A stretch of DNA of 64,000 nt, taken from NCBI RefSeq assembly GCF_002224125.1, contig NZ_NCSM01000004.1:589471-653470 (forward strand), written 5' to 3'. A model generated the notes under the pieces. That model was given only the letters and a program-made list of their open reading frames with translations, did not search any database and had not been told where the DNA came from. The translations under genes and the position numbers were made by a program. This document shows positions 53,604 through 62,435 of the stretch, in pieces (positions within the stretch are counted from its first letter, which is position 1; every line of letters starts with the position of its first letter). Source of the stretch: Streptomyces sp. NBS 14/10 (GTDB lineage: Bacteria > Actinomycetota > Actinomycetes > Streptomycetales > Streptomycetaceae).

Positions 53604-54608
53604 ATGGACCCCCGCAGCAGCACCGGCCAGCCGGTGAACCGCCGCACCACCCGCATGGCGACGGCCGATGAGCAACTTCGCCTGATGACACGGGTCGCAC
53701 GCCTGTATCACGAGCAGGGCATGCGGCAGGCGCAGATCGTCGAGGAACTCCACATCTCCCAGGCGAGGGTCTCCCGGCTGCTCGCCCAGGCGGCGAAGGT
53801 CGGAATCGTCCGCACCATCGTGGTGCCGCCGGAAGGCGTCTTCGCGGACCTCGAGGAGAGGATCGCGAGCCGCTATGGGCTGCGCGATGTCGTGGTCGTC
53901 GACGTCGAGGGAGAAGGGGACGAGGTCATCCCGGCCCTCGGCGCGGCGACCGCCGTCTACCTCGAGACCACGCTCCTCGAGGGCGACCGGCTCGGCATCT
54001 CGTCCTGGAGCGCCACGCTGCTCGCCACCGTCGAGGCCATGCGGTCCCGGCCCGGCAAGCGGTCCCTGGAGGAGGTCGTCCAGCTGATGGGCGGCGTGGG
54101 CGACCCGCAGGTCCAGATCCAGGCGACCCGTCTGATGGGGCGGCTCGCCGAGACGACCGGCGCCGAACCGGTCTTCATGTCGGCCCCCGGCGTCGTCGCG
54201 AGCCCTGCGGTCCGCGACGCCATACTCGCCGACCCCAAGGTCAGCAGCGTCGCCGACGCCTGGAAACACCTCACCATCGCGGTCGTGGGCATCGGCAGCC
54301 TCGAACCGTCGCCACTGCTGCGCCGCAGCGGCAACATCTTCTCGCTCGAAGACCAGGAGCGGCTCCGCGACCTCGGCGCCGTAGGGGACGTCTGTCTGCA
54401 CTTCTTCGACGAGAACGGCACGCTGCTCGACACCGAACTCAACGATCGCGTCATCGGCATCGACCCCGACGCCTACCGAGCCGTCCCGCGCCGCATCGCG
54501 GTGGCCGGTGGCGACCGCAAGCACGCCGCCATCAACGCGGCGGTGAGCGGCGGCTGGGTCGATGTCCTGATCACCGACCTGGGCATCGCCCGACGGCTCG
54601 CCGGCTGA
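53604..54608 (+). CDS. SorC/DeoR-type transcriptional regulator
   Basis: A 334-residue SorC-family regulator: helix-turn-helix at about 35-60 (GMRQAQIVEELHISQARVSRLLAQA), then a sugar-phosphate isomerase-like effector domain (GISSWSATLLATVEAM, VVGIGSLEPSPLL, GDVCLHFFDENGTLLDTELNDRVIGI). SorC proteins bind a phosphorylated sugar and control sugar uptake operons. It is inside the operon, and the palindrome at 45507-45529 is its probable operator. AAAGGA precedes ATG 53604. Confidence 0.93.
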   Translation: MDPRSSTGQPVNRRTTRMATADEQLRLMTRVARLYHEQGMRQAQIVEELHISQARVSRLLAQAAKVGIVRTIVVPPEGVFADLEERIASRYGLRDVVVVDVEGEGDEVIPALGAATAVYLETTLLEGDRLGISSWSATLLATVEAMRSRPGKRSLEEVVQLMGGVGDPQVQIQATRLMGRLAETTGAEPVFMSAPGVVASPAVRDAILADPKVSSVADAWKHLTIAVVGIGSLEPSPLLRRSGNIFSLEDQERLRDLGAVGDVCLHFFDENGTLLDTELNDRVIGIDPDAYRAVPRRIAVAGGDRKHAAINAAVSGGWVDVLITDLGIARRLAG

Positions 54609-54685
54609 CCGGAGACACCACTCCGCGGCGACCGACGGTGCCGCGGGCGAGGCCAAAGCTGTTACGCACAATGGAGGAAGAACTC

Positions 54686-55453
54686 ATGGCCGCACCTTCT
54701 TTCCGGATCGACGACCGCGTCGCCATCGTCACGGGAGCCGGCAGTGGCATCGGCCGCCGGCTGGCGATCGGGCTCGCCGAGATGGGAGCGCACGTCGGGT
54801 GCCTGGACCTGCCGGGGAGCGATCTGGCCGGCACCGTGGCGGCCGTCGAGGAGACCGGACGGCGAGCGGTCGCCCTCCCCGCCGACGTCACACGGTCCGA
54901 CGAACTCACCGAAGTGGTGGCCGCGGTGGAACGCGACCTCGGGCCGCTGCGGCTGGCCGTCAACGCCGCGGGCACCGCCAACGCGGCCCCCGCCGAGGAC
55001 ATGCCCGTCGAACAGTGGAACAAGGTCATCGACGTGAACCTCACCGGAGTGTTCCTGTCCTGCCAGGCCGAGGCGCGCGCCATGCTCCGGGGCGGCGGCG
55101 GTTCCATCGTCAACATCGCCTCGATGTCCGGCACCATCGCCAACCGCGGACTGCTCCAGGCGCACTACAACGCCTCCAAGGCGGGCGTGATGCACGTGTC
55201 CAAGAGCCTGGCCACGGAGTGGTGCGACCGCGGGATCCGGGTGAACAGCGTCAGCCCCGGCTACACCGCCACCCCCATGAACCTGCGCGCCGAGGTCGCG
55301 GAGCGAGTCAGGCAGTTCGAGTCCGACACCCCGCTGGGGCGGATGGCCTCGGTCGACGAGATGGTCGGGCCCGTGGTGTTCCTGCTGAGCGACGCCGCGA
55401 GCTTTGTCACCGGCACCGATCTCATCGTCGACGGAGGCGTGACCTGCTGGTAG
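54686..55453 (+). CDS. Short-chain dehydrogenase/reductase, second in the operon
   Basis: A 255-residue classical SDR: TGAGSGIGRRLA at 15-26, NAAG, S...YNASK (catalytic Tyr and Lys near 155-159) and SPGYTATPMN. The start ATG 54686 has GGAGGAAG eight bases upstream; frame is open to 54638. Two polyol-type SDRs suggest oxidation steps at two positions, or two related substrates. Last gene of the operon; the convergent aminotransferase gene ends 13 bases away. Confidence 0.92.
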   Translation: MAAPSFRIDDRVAIVTGAGSGIGRRLAIGLAEMGAHVGCLDLPGSDLAGTVAAVEETGRRAVALPADVTRSDELTEVVAAVERDLGPLRLAVNAAGTANAAPAEDMPVEQWNKVIDVNLTGVFLSCQAEARAMLRGGGGSIVNIASMSGTIANRGLLQAHYNASKAGVMHVSKSLATEWCDRGIRVNSVSPGYTATPMNLRAEVAERVRQFESDTPLGRMASVDEMVGPVVFLLSDAASFVTGTDLIVDGGVTCW

Positions 55454-55465
55454 CCCCGCCCCGGG

Positions 55466-56692
55466 TCAGCCCGTGCCGCGCAGGAAGTCCGACAGCCCCT
55501 CCAGCAGCCGGTCCACGTCCCCGGTGTCGTTGTACGGGGCGAGGCCCACGCGCAGCCCGCCGGTGTCGCCGAGCCCCAGCCGCCGGGACGCCTCCAGGGC
55601 GTAGAAGGAGCCGGACGGCGCGTCGACCCCGCGGGCCGCCAGATAGTGGTAGGCGTCCACGGTGTCGCGGCCCTCGATGGTGAGCAGCAGGGTGGGGGTG
55701 CGGTCGGCCGCGCGGGAGTGGACGGTGACCCGGTCCAGGCCGGCCAGCCCCGCCTCGATCCGAGTCCGCAGCGAGTCCTCGTACGCCTCGAGCGTGGTGA
55801 GCGCGGAGACCAGCCGCTCCCGGCGCGGGCCGTCCTGCCGCGGGCCGAGACCGGCCAGGAAGTCGACGGCGGCCCGGGTGCCGGCCAGCAGCTCGTACGG
55901 CAGGGTGCCGAGCTCGAAACGCTCGGGGACGGCGTCCGTGGAGGGCAGCAGCTTGTCCGGGCGCAGGGTTTCCAGCAGCTCGGGGCGGGCGGCGAGCACG
56001 CCGTGGTGGGGGCCGAGGAACTTGTACGGGGAGCAGGCGAAGAAGTCCGCGCCCAGCGCTTCGATGTCGACGGGGGAGTGGGCGGTGTAGTGGACCCCGT
56101 CGACGTACAGCAGGGCCCCAGCCTCATGCGTCAGCCGGGCGATCTCAGCGATGTCGGGGCGGGTGCCCAGCAGGTTGGAGGCGGCGGTCACCGCGACGAG
56201 ACGGGTGCGGTCGCCGAGCAAGGCGCCGATGGCCCCGGGGGCCAGCTCGGCGGTGTCGGGGTCGAAATCGGCCCAGCGGACCGTGGCTCCGGCCGCCGCC
56301 GCGGCCTGCACCCAGGGGCGGATGTTGGAGTCGTGGTCCAGCCGGGTCACGACGATCTCGTCGCCGGGCCGCCAGGTCTTGGCGAGGGCGCGGGAGACGT
56401 CATACGCGAGCTGGGTGGCGCTGCGGCCGAAGACCACGCCCGACGGGTCGGCGCCCAGCAGATCGGCGAGCGCCCGGCGGGCGCCGGACACGATGGCTTC
56501 GGCGTTCCGCTCGCCGGGCGTGCGGGTGCCGCGGTTGGACAGCGGGTTGGCCAGGGCGTCGGAGACGGCCTCGATGACGGGCAGCGGTGTCTGGGTGCCG
56601 CCGGGGCCGTCGAAGTGGGCGGAGCCGGCCTTCAGGGCGGGGAACTCCCGGCGGACGGCGGCGATGTCGTAGCCGCCGGCATGGTCGCTCAT
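55466..56692 (-). CDS. Class V aminotransferase (cysteine-desulfurase-like)
   Basis: A 408-residue PLP enzyme of the class V family, close in pattern to cysteine desulfurase-like proteins (TIGR01976 group). N-terminal HFDGPGGTQTPLPVIEAVSDAL, PLP-phosphate site RSATQLAYDVSRAL, TRLDHDSNIRPW, cofactor Asp in LLYVDGVHYTAHSPVDI, and the Schiff-base Lys in FFACSPYKFLGPHHG (near 220). No active-site Cys loop of IscS is evident. ATG overlaps the TPR gene stop (ATGA), tying it to the AAA+ ATPase operon. Confidence 0.88.
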   Translation of the reverse strand: MSDHAGGYDIAAVRREFPALKAGSAHFDGPGGTQTPLPVIEAVSDALANPLSNRGTRTPGERNAEAIVSGARRALADLLGADPSGVVFGRSATQLAYDVSRALAKTWRPGDEIVVTRLDHDSNIRPWVQAAAAAGATVRWADFDPDTAELAPGAIGALLGDRTRLVAVTAASNLLGTRPDIAEIARLTHEAGALLYVDGVHYTAHSPVDIEALGADFFACSPYKFLGPHHGVLAARPELLETLRPDKLLPSTDAVPERFELGTLPYELLAGTRAAVDFLAGLGPRQDGPRRERLVSALTTLEAYEDSLRTRIEAGLAGLDRVTVHSRAADRTPTLLLTIEGRDTVDAYHYLAARGVDAPSGSFYALEASRRLGLGDTGGLRVGLAPYNDTGDVDRLLEGLSDFLRGTG

Positions 56693-57768
56693 GGCTTCTT
56701 CCTCCGGTCGAACCAGATGGTGGCCAGCGTGGGCACAAGACCCGCCCAGAAGAGGATCCGCGGCACGGTGCGCTCCGTCCACGGCAGCTGCGAGATCAGC
56801 AGGGCGCAGAGCACCGCCCAGACCGCCTGGGCGAGTACGACGCGGGCCCAGCGGCCGCGGCGCACCAGGGACCACACGTTCAACTGGACGCCGGTGCGCA
56901 GCCTGCGGTAGCGGCGCCAGGCGCCGAAGCCCCAGATCGCCGCCATCACCACCAGCACCCACAGCCGGTTGCCGAGCGGCACCGGCAGCTCCCGCGCCGC
57001 CTCGCCGTCCTGAGGGAACAGATCGACCATGACGCCCGCGGCCGCCACACAGATCAGCGCCAGCCAGCGGATACCGCGCAGCAGCCGGTAGGTGGCCCGG
57101 TCGAGGTCGTGGCGCAGCCCGGCGTTGTCCGGGGCGGCGGCGAGCGCGTCGGCGTACACCTCCGCGGCCTGCGCGGCCGTGGTGCCCGGCTTGTGCGCCT
57201 CCTGCATGCTCACCAGATACAGGGCCTGGTTGTCGGTTGGCTCCAGGCGGAGCACCTGGCGCAGCGCCCACTTGTAGGTCTCGGTCTCGCCCGCGGCGCC
57301 GGCCGTCCGCCACAGCGCCCGGTACGCCTCCACGCTCTCCGGGTCCAGCCGCACCGCCTCCCTGGCCAGGCCCAGGGCCTCGGCGCGACGGGTCGGGTAG
57401 TACATCAGGAACTCGGCGAGCAGTGCGTGCGCGAAACTGTTCTGCGGATCGACGCGCAGCGCCTGGCGCAGCGCCTCCTCCGCCTTGCGCCAGCGCTCGG
57501 GCTGCTCCAGGTGGTCCGCGCGGCGCAGCGCCTGGGCGTACATGTACAGCGCGCCGATGTCCTCGGGGGCGCGCTGTAGGGCCTCGCCGAGCGAGGTGAG
57601 CGCCTGCTCCACCTGGCCCGCCGCCAGCTGGCAGCGGCCGAGCCTCACCCAGGCGCGGATGTCGTCCGGGTCCTCGGCCAGGCGGCGGCCGAGCAAGGCC
57701 TGGGCCTGGTCGTACCGCTTGAGGTCGATGAGCGCGTCGGCCTGCTCGACGGCCGGGTGCAGGGTCAC
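56689..57768 (-). CDS. TPR protein with four C-terminal membrane segments
   Basis: A 359-residue protein starting at GTG 57768, overlapping the ATPase stop (GTGA). Residues 1-215 are TPR repeats (DPDDIRAWVRLGRCQLAAGQVEQALTSLG and similar). Four hydrophobic segments follow: GIRWLALICVAAAGVMVDLF, RLWVLVVMAAIWGFGAW, VVLAQAVWAVLCALLI and LFWAGLVPTLATIWF. It likely anchors a complex at the membrane with TPRs in the cytoplasm, where the AAA+ ATPase, which also has a TPR-like N-terminus, could dock. Confidence 0.83.
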   Translation of the reverse strand: MTLHPAVEQADALIDLKRYDQAQALLGRRLAEDPDDIRAWVRLGRCQLAAGQVEQALTSLGEALQRAPEDIGALYMYAQALRRADHLEQPERWRKAEEALRQALRVDPQNSFAHALLAEFLMYYPTRRAEALGLAREAVRLDPESVEAYRALWRTAGAAGETETYKWALRQVLRLEPTDNQALYLVSMQEAHKPGTTAAQAAEVYADALAAAPDNAGLRHDLDRATYRLLRGIRWLALICVAAAGVMVDLFPQDGEAARELPVPLGNRLWVLVVMAAIWGFGAWRRYRRLRTGVQLNVWSLVRRGRWARVVLAQAVWAVLCALLISQLPWTERTVPRILFWAGLVPTLATIWFDRRKKP

Positions 57769-59057
57769 AGCTTCCGCCTCTTTTTCAGATACGCGAGCAG
57801 GTCGTCGTACATCCCGCCCTCGTTGGCGAACATGGCCACGTTGCGGGCGGCCGCGAACCACGGTTCGGTGGAGGGGACGGCCGACTTCGCCGCGTTGAGC
57901 AGGTCCTTCATGCCGATCATGCGCACGGTGCCGGTGCGCGCCGAGTCGAGCAGCGCCGTCTCGGCCGCGGCCTCGCACACATGGGCCAGATCGGCGCCCG
58001 AGAGGCCGTCGGTGGCCTTGGCGAGCTTGCCCAGATCGACGCTTTCGATGGGGCGGTCGCGCAGGTGGTAGTGGAGGATCGCCTCGCGGGCGGGGGCGTC
58101 GGGAGGCAGTACGAGCAGGGTGCGGTCCAGGCGGCCCGGGCGGCGCAGCGCGATGTCCACGTCCCACGGGAGGTTGGTGGCCGCGAGTACGAACACACCG
58201 TCGTTCGCGGGGGCGTCGATACCGTCCAGCTCGGTCAGCAGCTGGTTGACCGTGTTGCGCATACCGCTGTTCTGGGTGCGGCTGCGCTTGCCGCCGAGGG
58301 CGTCCAGCTCGTCGAGGAAGACCACACAGGGGGCCTGGCGGCGGGCGGTGGCGAACACCTCGTGCATATTGCGCTCGGAGTTGCCGATCCACATGTCGAG
58401 CACATCGTTGATCGACACCGACAGAAACCCGGCGCCGAGCTCTCCGGCCACGGCGCGCGCGATGAAGGTCTTGCCGCAGCCGGGCGGCCCGTACAGCAGC
58501 AGTCCGCCGCGCAGGCTCTTGCCGTACAGCTTGCGTAGTTCGGGGTTGCGCATCGGGGCGAGGAAGGCCGCCTCCAGGCGCTCCTTGACCTCCTCCATAC
58601 CGCCGACGTCCGCCAGCCGCACCGTGCCGGGCGCGTCCACCTCCCAGGCGGAGGCGTCCCCGGGGTCCCCGCTGCCGTCCACGGTGAGCGGCGTCTCGAC
58701 GAACCGGGGCGGCACCGCGTCGCCGACCTGGTCCTCGGCGGCCCGCCAGTCGAAGCCGCCGCGGGGCGCGGCGGCCGGCGGCCGCGCGACGGGCGCCTCG
58801 GTGGCCGGTGCCTGCACGGCGGGTGGCGCGCTCAGCGGGGTCTGTGCGGGCGGCGCCCCCATGGCGCGGGCCATCAACTCCCTTGCCTGCGGGTCGCCGG
58901 GCGCGTGCTGAAGCGCGACGGCGACCTCCGCGACGGCCGCGTCGTGCCGGCCCGCGGTGAGCAGGAGTTCGGCGAGGTGCAGCCGCAGCGGTACGTCGCC
59001 GGGCGCCGCCGTGACGGCCGCGCGCAGGCTCTGGATCAGGGGCGAGTCGTCCGACAT
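57765..59057 (-). CDS. AAA+ ATPase with N-terminal TPR-like region
   Basis: A 430-residue FtsH/CDC48-class AAA+ protein. N-terminal TPR-like helices (1-70), a Pro/Ala linker (70-115), then the AAA domain: LADVGGMEEVKERL, Walker A YGPPGCGKTFI, Walker B CVVFLDELDAL, sensor and arginine fingers ATNLPWDVDIALRRPGRLDRTL. A single AAA domain and no protease domain suggest a remodelling machine. ATG 59057 is the leaderless start (see -10 at 59065-59070). Coupled by overlap to the TPR membrane protein. Confidence 0.9.
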   Translation of the reverse strand: MSDDSPLIQSLRAAVTAAPGDVPLRLHLAELLLTAGRHDAAVAEVAVALQHAPGDPQARELMARAMGAPPAQTPLSAPPAVQAPATEAPVARPPAAAPRGGFDWRAAEDQVGDAVPPRFVETPLTVDGSGDPGDASAWEVDAPGTVRLADVGGMEEVKERLEAAFLAPMRNPELRKLYGKSLRGGLLLYGPPGCGKTFIARAVAGELGAGFLSVSINDVLDMWIGNSERNMHEVFATARRQAPCVVFLDELDALGGKRSRTQNSGMRNTVNQLLTELDGIDAPANDGVFVLAATNLPWDVDIALRRPGRLDRTLLVLPPDAPAREAILHYHLRDRPIESVDLGKLAKATDGLSGADLAHVCEAAAETALLDSARTGTVRMIGMKDLLNAAKSAVPSTEPWFAAARNVAMFANEGGMYDDLLAYLKKRRKL

Positions 59058-59064
59058 GGCGCAC

Positions 59065-59070
59065 ACTCTA
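59065..59070 (-). promoter_or_regulatory. -10 element giving a leaderless transcript for the AAA+ gene
   Basis: TAGAGT on the minus strand, seven bases from ATG 59057. This spacing places the transcription start at or next to the A of the ATG, and no ribosome-binding site is present on this strand. TGATCA lies 18 bases upstream as a weak -35. Confidence 0.55.
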
Positions 59071-59134
59071 GGAGGTGGGCCACACCGGTGATCACCCTCC
59101 CCCCGAAGTGCGTGGCCCTGGTGCGCGCGGTCGG

Positions 59135-60256
59135 TTATCCGTCCGGTACGTCGGGGCAGCGGGCGATCACGACGATGGCCGCGTCGTCGTTCACATGCCC
59201 GCCGGTGTGCCGGAGCATGTCGTCCTGGAGATAGCGGGTCAGCGACCGCGGGTCGCCGCCCGGCCAGGCCGCGACGCGGTCGACGAGCGGGTAGAAGTCA
59301 CCGGCGGCGTTCCGCGCCTCGATCAGGCCGTCGGTGTGGAGCAGCAGCAGATCCCCGTCTTCGAAGTCGAAGGTTTCGGTCTCGTAGTCGCCCGCGGATG
59401 ACATGGCCAGCCCCAGCGGCAGCGCGGGCTCGCCGACCTCCAGCGTGCGGACCTTCCCGCCCCGCAGCAGCAGCGGAGGGGGGTGTCCGCAGCTCACCAT
59501 CGTGGCGAGGGGGCGGTCGTCATAGACGTCCAGCGCCAGAGCGGTCACGAACGACTCATGGGGGTCAGGGCCGGATCTGCCGCTGTGGTCCCAGTTCCAG
59601 CGCATCGCATTGCCCAGGTGCGCCGCGAGGGCGGTCAGCGGGAGGTTCCGGTAGGCGGACCCGCGGAAGGCACCGATCAGTGCCGCCGCGTCCCCGACGG
59701 CGGACAGGCCCTTGCCGCGTACGTCGCCGATGACCAGGCGGGCCGCGTCCTTGGTGACCACGGCCGCGTAGAGATCCCCGCCGATCTGTGCCTCCTTCTC
59801 GGCCGCGAGATATACGGAGGCGATCCGCAGCGTTCCCATCCGGTCGGGCAGCGGCCGCAGCAGGACCTCCTGGGCCGCCACGGCCACCGAACGGACCTGG
59901 GTGAGTTTGCGCTGGTGCCGGTCGGCCGCGAACCGGAAGGCCGTCACCAGGGCCGAGATCAGTAGGAGGGTGCCGACCTGCGCCTGGTGGTTCGCGGTCA
60001 TCAGACCGCCGTGCAGATGGGCGATGGCCACCTGGGCCGCGACGGCGAGTGCTCCGATCGCACCGGTGGCCATGGGGCCCGCGAACGAGGCGGTGATCGC
60101 GGGCGCCGCGACCAGGAACGGCCCCAGATGGATGTTCTCGGGTGTCTGGAACTCGGCCAGAACGATCGCCAGAATGAGCCCGAGCGGAATGGCGAGCAGC
60201 GCCTTGTTCCACCGCCGTGAACCGGCCGGATGGGCAGGAGCGTGCCGATCGCGCAT
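59135..60256 (-). CDS. SpoIIE/RsbU-type PP2C serine phosphatase, membrane-anchored
   Basis: A 373-residue protein. Three to four hydrophobic segments occupy residues 18-110 (LLAIPLGLILAIVLAEF, FLVAAPAITASFAGPMA, TGAIGALAVAAQVAIAHL, LLLISALVTAFRFAA). The C-terminal PPM/SpoIIE domain has IGGDLYAAV, VIGDVRGKG, FVTALALDV, LLLLHTDGLIEARN and NDDAAIVVI, with the metal Asp residues in place. These phosphatases control anti-sigma factor antagonists in stress and development. AGGAG is very close to ATG 60256. No anti-sigma or antagonist gene is adjacent. Confidence 0.92.
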   Translation of the reverse strand: MRDRHAPAHPAGSRRWNKALLAIPLGLILAIVLAEFQTPENIHLGPFLVAAPAITASFAGPMATGAIGALAVAAQVAIAHLHGGLMTANHQAQVGTLLLISALVTAFRFAADRHQRKLTQVRSVAVAAQEVLLRPLPDRMGTLRIASVYLAAEKEAQIGGDLYAAVVTKDAARLVIGDVRGKGLSAVGDAAALIGAFRGSAYRNLPLTALAAHLGNAMRWNWDHSGRSGPDPHESFVTALALDVYDDRPLATMVSCGHPPPLLLRGGKVRTLEVGEPALPLGLAMSSAGDYETETFDFEDGDLLLLHTDGLIEARNAAGDFYPLVDRVAAWPGGDPRSLTRYLQDDMLRHTGGHVNDDAAIVVIARCPDVPDG

Positions 60257-60326
60257 ATCTCCTGCTTACACCTGTTGCCGCCGCGGTGCCCGGCTGTCGT
60301 GGCCGGTGATACGGGCTTGTACGGGC

Positions 60327-61253
60327 TTATACGGCGGCGCAGGTCTCGCGCATGTAGTCGTCGCTGTCCGGCGCGGACACGTCCAGGTCGCGGCGGACGA
60401 CGGCGACCCCCGGCTGCTGCCAGTCGGCACAGGTGGTCTCGAGCGCGGAGGCCTTGTACTCGATCATGATGACCTTCGAGAAGGCCTTGGTGTAGTCGCC
60501 GCACTCGGGGGGATCCTGCTGTCCGCACTCCTCGGCGATGGCGAAGTCCAGACCCAGCTCCTCGCGGTGCGAGGCGAGCTCCAGGGTGTTCTTCTGGCCG
60601 ATCGCCAGGTGCGCGGCGTGTGCGCGGTCGGCCAGTAGCTTGATGAACGCCATGGCGTCGTCTTCGGTGAGCAGGTCCTGGGAGCGGGTGTAGCTGTCGT
60701 AGTTGTCCGGCTCCACGGCCTGGTAGCCGGCCTTGGCGCAGCCGTCGATCCAGCCCCCGACCGTCTCCGCGATCCGCTCCCGCTTGTCCTTGGTGCGGAT
60801 GTCGAACAGCGCCTCACCCCAGTCCTCGTCCATCACCACATCGCCGTTCGAGTCCCTGAGCAGCAGATCGTGGTCCCAGTCGGCCTCGGCGTCCGGCTGC
60901 GCCTGGAAGGCGTTGACGTAACAGATGTTGTACAGGCCCGGCGCGGGCGCGGCCTCGCGGTCCCTGCTGACGATCTCCACACCGGAGGGCGGGGTGTACG
61001 GCTCGTTGATCTGGTAGTCGAAGTTGGCGCCGTCGGTCGGCGGGAGCGTGACACCGTCGGCCGGGGCGGCGCGCTTGGCATCGGGGGAGGCGGTGGCCCG
61101 CGGGGCCTTGGTCGTCTTCTTCGTCCGTGGAGTGTCCTCCGGTCCCGCGTGGGCGATGCCGATCACGGTGAAGAGGGCGGCGATGCCGATCAGGACCACC
61201 AGCACCGCACCTGTCAGCGGCTGGCGGGGCGAGAGGGAGCTGCGTAGAGACAT
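60327..61253 (-). CDS. Secreted GH114-like endo-alpha-1,4-polygalactosaminidase
   Basis: A 308-residue secreted protein of the glycoside-hydrolase family 114 type. Signal peptide LTGAVLVVLIGIAALFTVIGIAHAG, then a Lys/Thr/Pro-rich linker to residue 60. The catalytic domain resembles a TIM barrel: FDYQINEPYTPPSGVEIVSRD, LYNICYVNAFQAQPDAEADW, DCAKAGYQAVEPDNYDSY-like segment (CAKAGYQAVEPDNYDS) and LAIGQKNTLELA, FAIAEECGQQDPPECGDY. Members hydrolyse galactosaminogalactan-like polymers. I chose ATG 61253; ATG 61265 is alternative. Confidence 0.85.
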   Translation of the reverse strand: MSLRSSLSPRQPLTGAVLVVLIGIAALFTVIGIAHAGPEDTPRTKKTTKAPRATASPDAKRAAPADGVTLPPTDGANFDYQINEPYTPPSGVEIVSRDREAAPAPGLYNICYVNAFQAQPDAEADWDHDLLLRDSNGDVVMDEDWGEALFDIRTKDKRERIAETVGGWIDGCAKAGYQAVEPDNYDSYTRSQDLLTEDDAMAFIKLLADRAHAAHLAIGQKNTLELASHREELGLDFAIAEECGQQDPPECGDYTKAFSKVIMIEYKASALETTCADWQQPGVAVVRRDLDVSAPDSDDYMRETCAAV

Positions 61254-61484
61254 GTGCTTTCCCATGTGTTGGACGCTGACCCCGCCTCGGACCACGGTCC
61301 TGGCGACCAATGCCGGACTGGTGATGGGGGACATCCGTTACCGGCTGGGTGCGTCGCTCTCGGCGCCTCGCTCCGGAGAGACTTCGGCACACCGAATGTA
61401 ATGATCCAACTGAACGAGCGTCAAGTGGTGTTCCACGAGGACACCGGCCACCCTCCCTCCGGAGGGGCAGAAGACCAGGTCCGA

Positions 61485-61490
61485 TAGGGT
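61485..61490 (+). promoter_or_regulatory. -10 element giving a leaderless transcript for the lipoprotein gene
   Basis: TAGGGT, seven bases before ATG 61498. With this spacing transcription would start at the ATG itself, so the mRNA is probably leaderless. The GTG at 61489, overlapping the -10, is excluded as start by this reading. Confidence 0.6.
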
Positions 61491-61497
61491 GCGGGCC

Positions 61498-62376
61498 ATG
61501 TTTTGGCACCAGAATTCCCTGCACACCCTCCAGCGTCGGCAGCCCCTCACGGTGGCGTCCCGCCGGAGCAAGAAGACCCTCATCGCGGCCGTCGGCATCG
61601 GAATGGCTCTGGTGCTGAGCGGATGCAACGACGACGGCGGCGGGGCCACGGACGGGACCAAGGACGAGGGCGCCCGCGCCACCCAGCCGAAGTCGCCGTC
61701 GTCCGGGGCGTCGGAGTCGCCCGGGGCGTCCGGGTCGTCGGGGTCCTCCTCCGCCCCGTCGGGCCCGGCGGCCGACAAGCCGCTGGTCGCGGGGTGGCAG
61801 ACGCAGACCAGGGAAGAACACCACTTCCGCTACGACGTGCCGGCCAAGGCCGACAAGTGGAGGGTCTTCAACCCCGACGTCTCCCTCTCCTACAACGATG
61901 AGACCGGCAAGCCGATCGTCGTGATGACCGGCGCCGCCAATTACCGCGAGGGCGGCTGTGCGTCGAGCCCCAACCCCAAGGCCTTCGGCGAGGCGGGCAA
62001 GGGGCAGCTCGCCACGGTCGGCACCACCGGCGGGGGCAAGGACGGCTCGCTGCAGGAGAACGCCCGGAACTGGGCGGGCAACTGGGGCTTTGTCGCCTAC
62101 GGTGGCAAGGACAACAAGCCCAAGATCGAGGTCAGTCAGGCCAAGCCGTGGAAGCGGAACGGTATCGAGGGCTACACCGCGACCGCCAAGGTCACGGTGG
62201 TCAACCGGCCGAGCGCCTGTGTTCCGCCGAAGGCCATCGTGCACAGCATCGCGCAGAAGCTCCCCGACGGCACCATGCACGGCTGGGTCGTCTACGCGGA
62301 CCAGGGCGTGCCGAACGCGCTGACGTCGGCCGAGATCGAGAAGATCATGAACACCGTCCGGCCGACCGACGGCTGA
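61498..62376 (+). CDS. Putative lipoprotein of unknown function
   Basis: A 292-residue exported protein. N-terminus has a basic region then the signal KTLIAAVGIGMALVLSGC with a lipobox Cys (LSGC near 48). A Ser/Gly/Pro linker (50-95) precedes a domain with beta-like segments: HFRYDVPAKADKWRVFNPDVSLSY, MTGAANYREGGCASSPN, KVTVVNRPSACVPPKAIVHSI and a DUF-like ending GWVVYADQGVPNALTSAEIEKIMNTVRP. The Cys in the domain could pair. Resembles secreted actinobacterial lipoproteins such as DUF8017-type proteins, which is uncertain. The mRNA seems leaderless. Confidence 0.8.
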   Translation: MFWHQNSLHTLQRRQPLTVASRRSKKTLIAAVGIGMALVLSGCNDDGGGATDGTKDEGARATQPKSPSSGASESPGASGSSGSSSAPSGPAADKPLVAGWQTQTREEHHFRYDVPAKADKWRVFNPDVSLSYNDETGKPIVVMTGAANYREGGCASSPNPKAFGEAGKGQLATVGTTGGGKDGSLQENARNWAGNWGFVAYGGKDNKPKIEVSQAKPWKRNGIEGYTATAKVTVVNRPSACVPPKAIVHSIAQKLPDGTMHGWVVYADQGVPNALTSAEIEKIMNTVRPTDG

Positions 62377-62435
62377 CCCCGCGCGGCGGACACCGGACGG
62401 TTCTGAGTTTTCCGTCACGCAGGTCACGTACAACT

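Noticed and set aside
45656..55453. Assigning the operon firmly to D-apiose/apulose catabolism
   Set aside because: Split transketolase and FGGY kinase fit, but no apiose isomerase is seen and two SDRs are present, so the substrate stays open.
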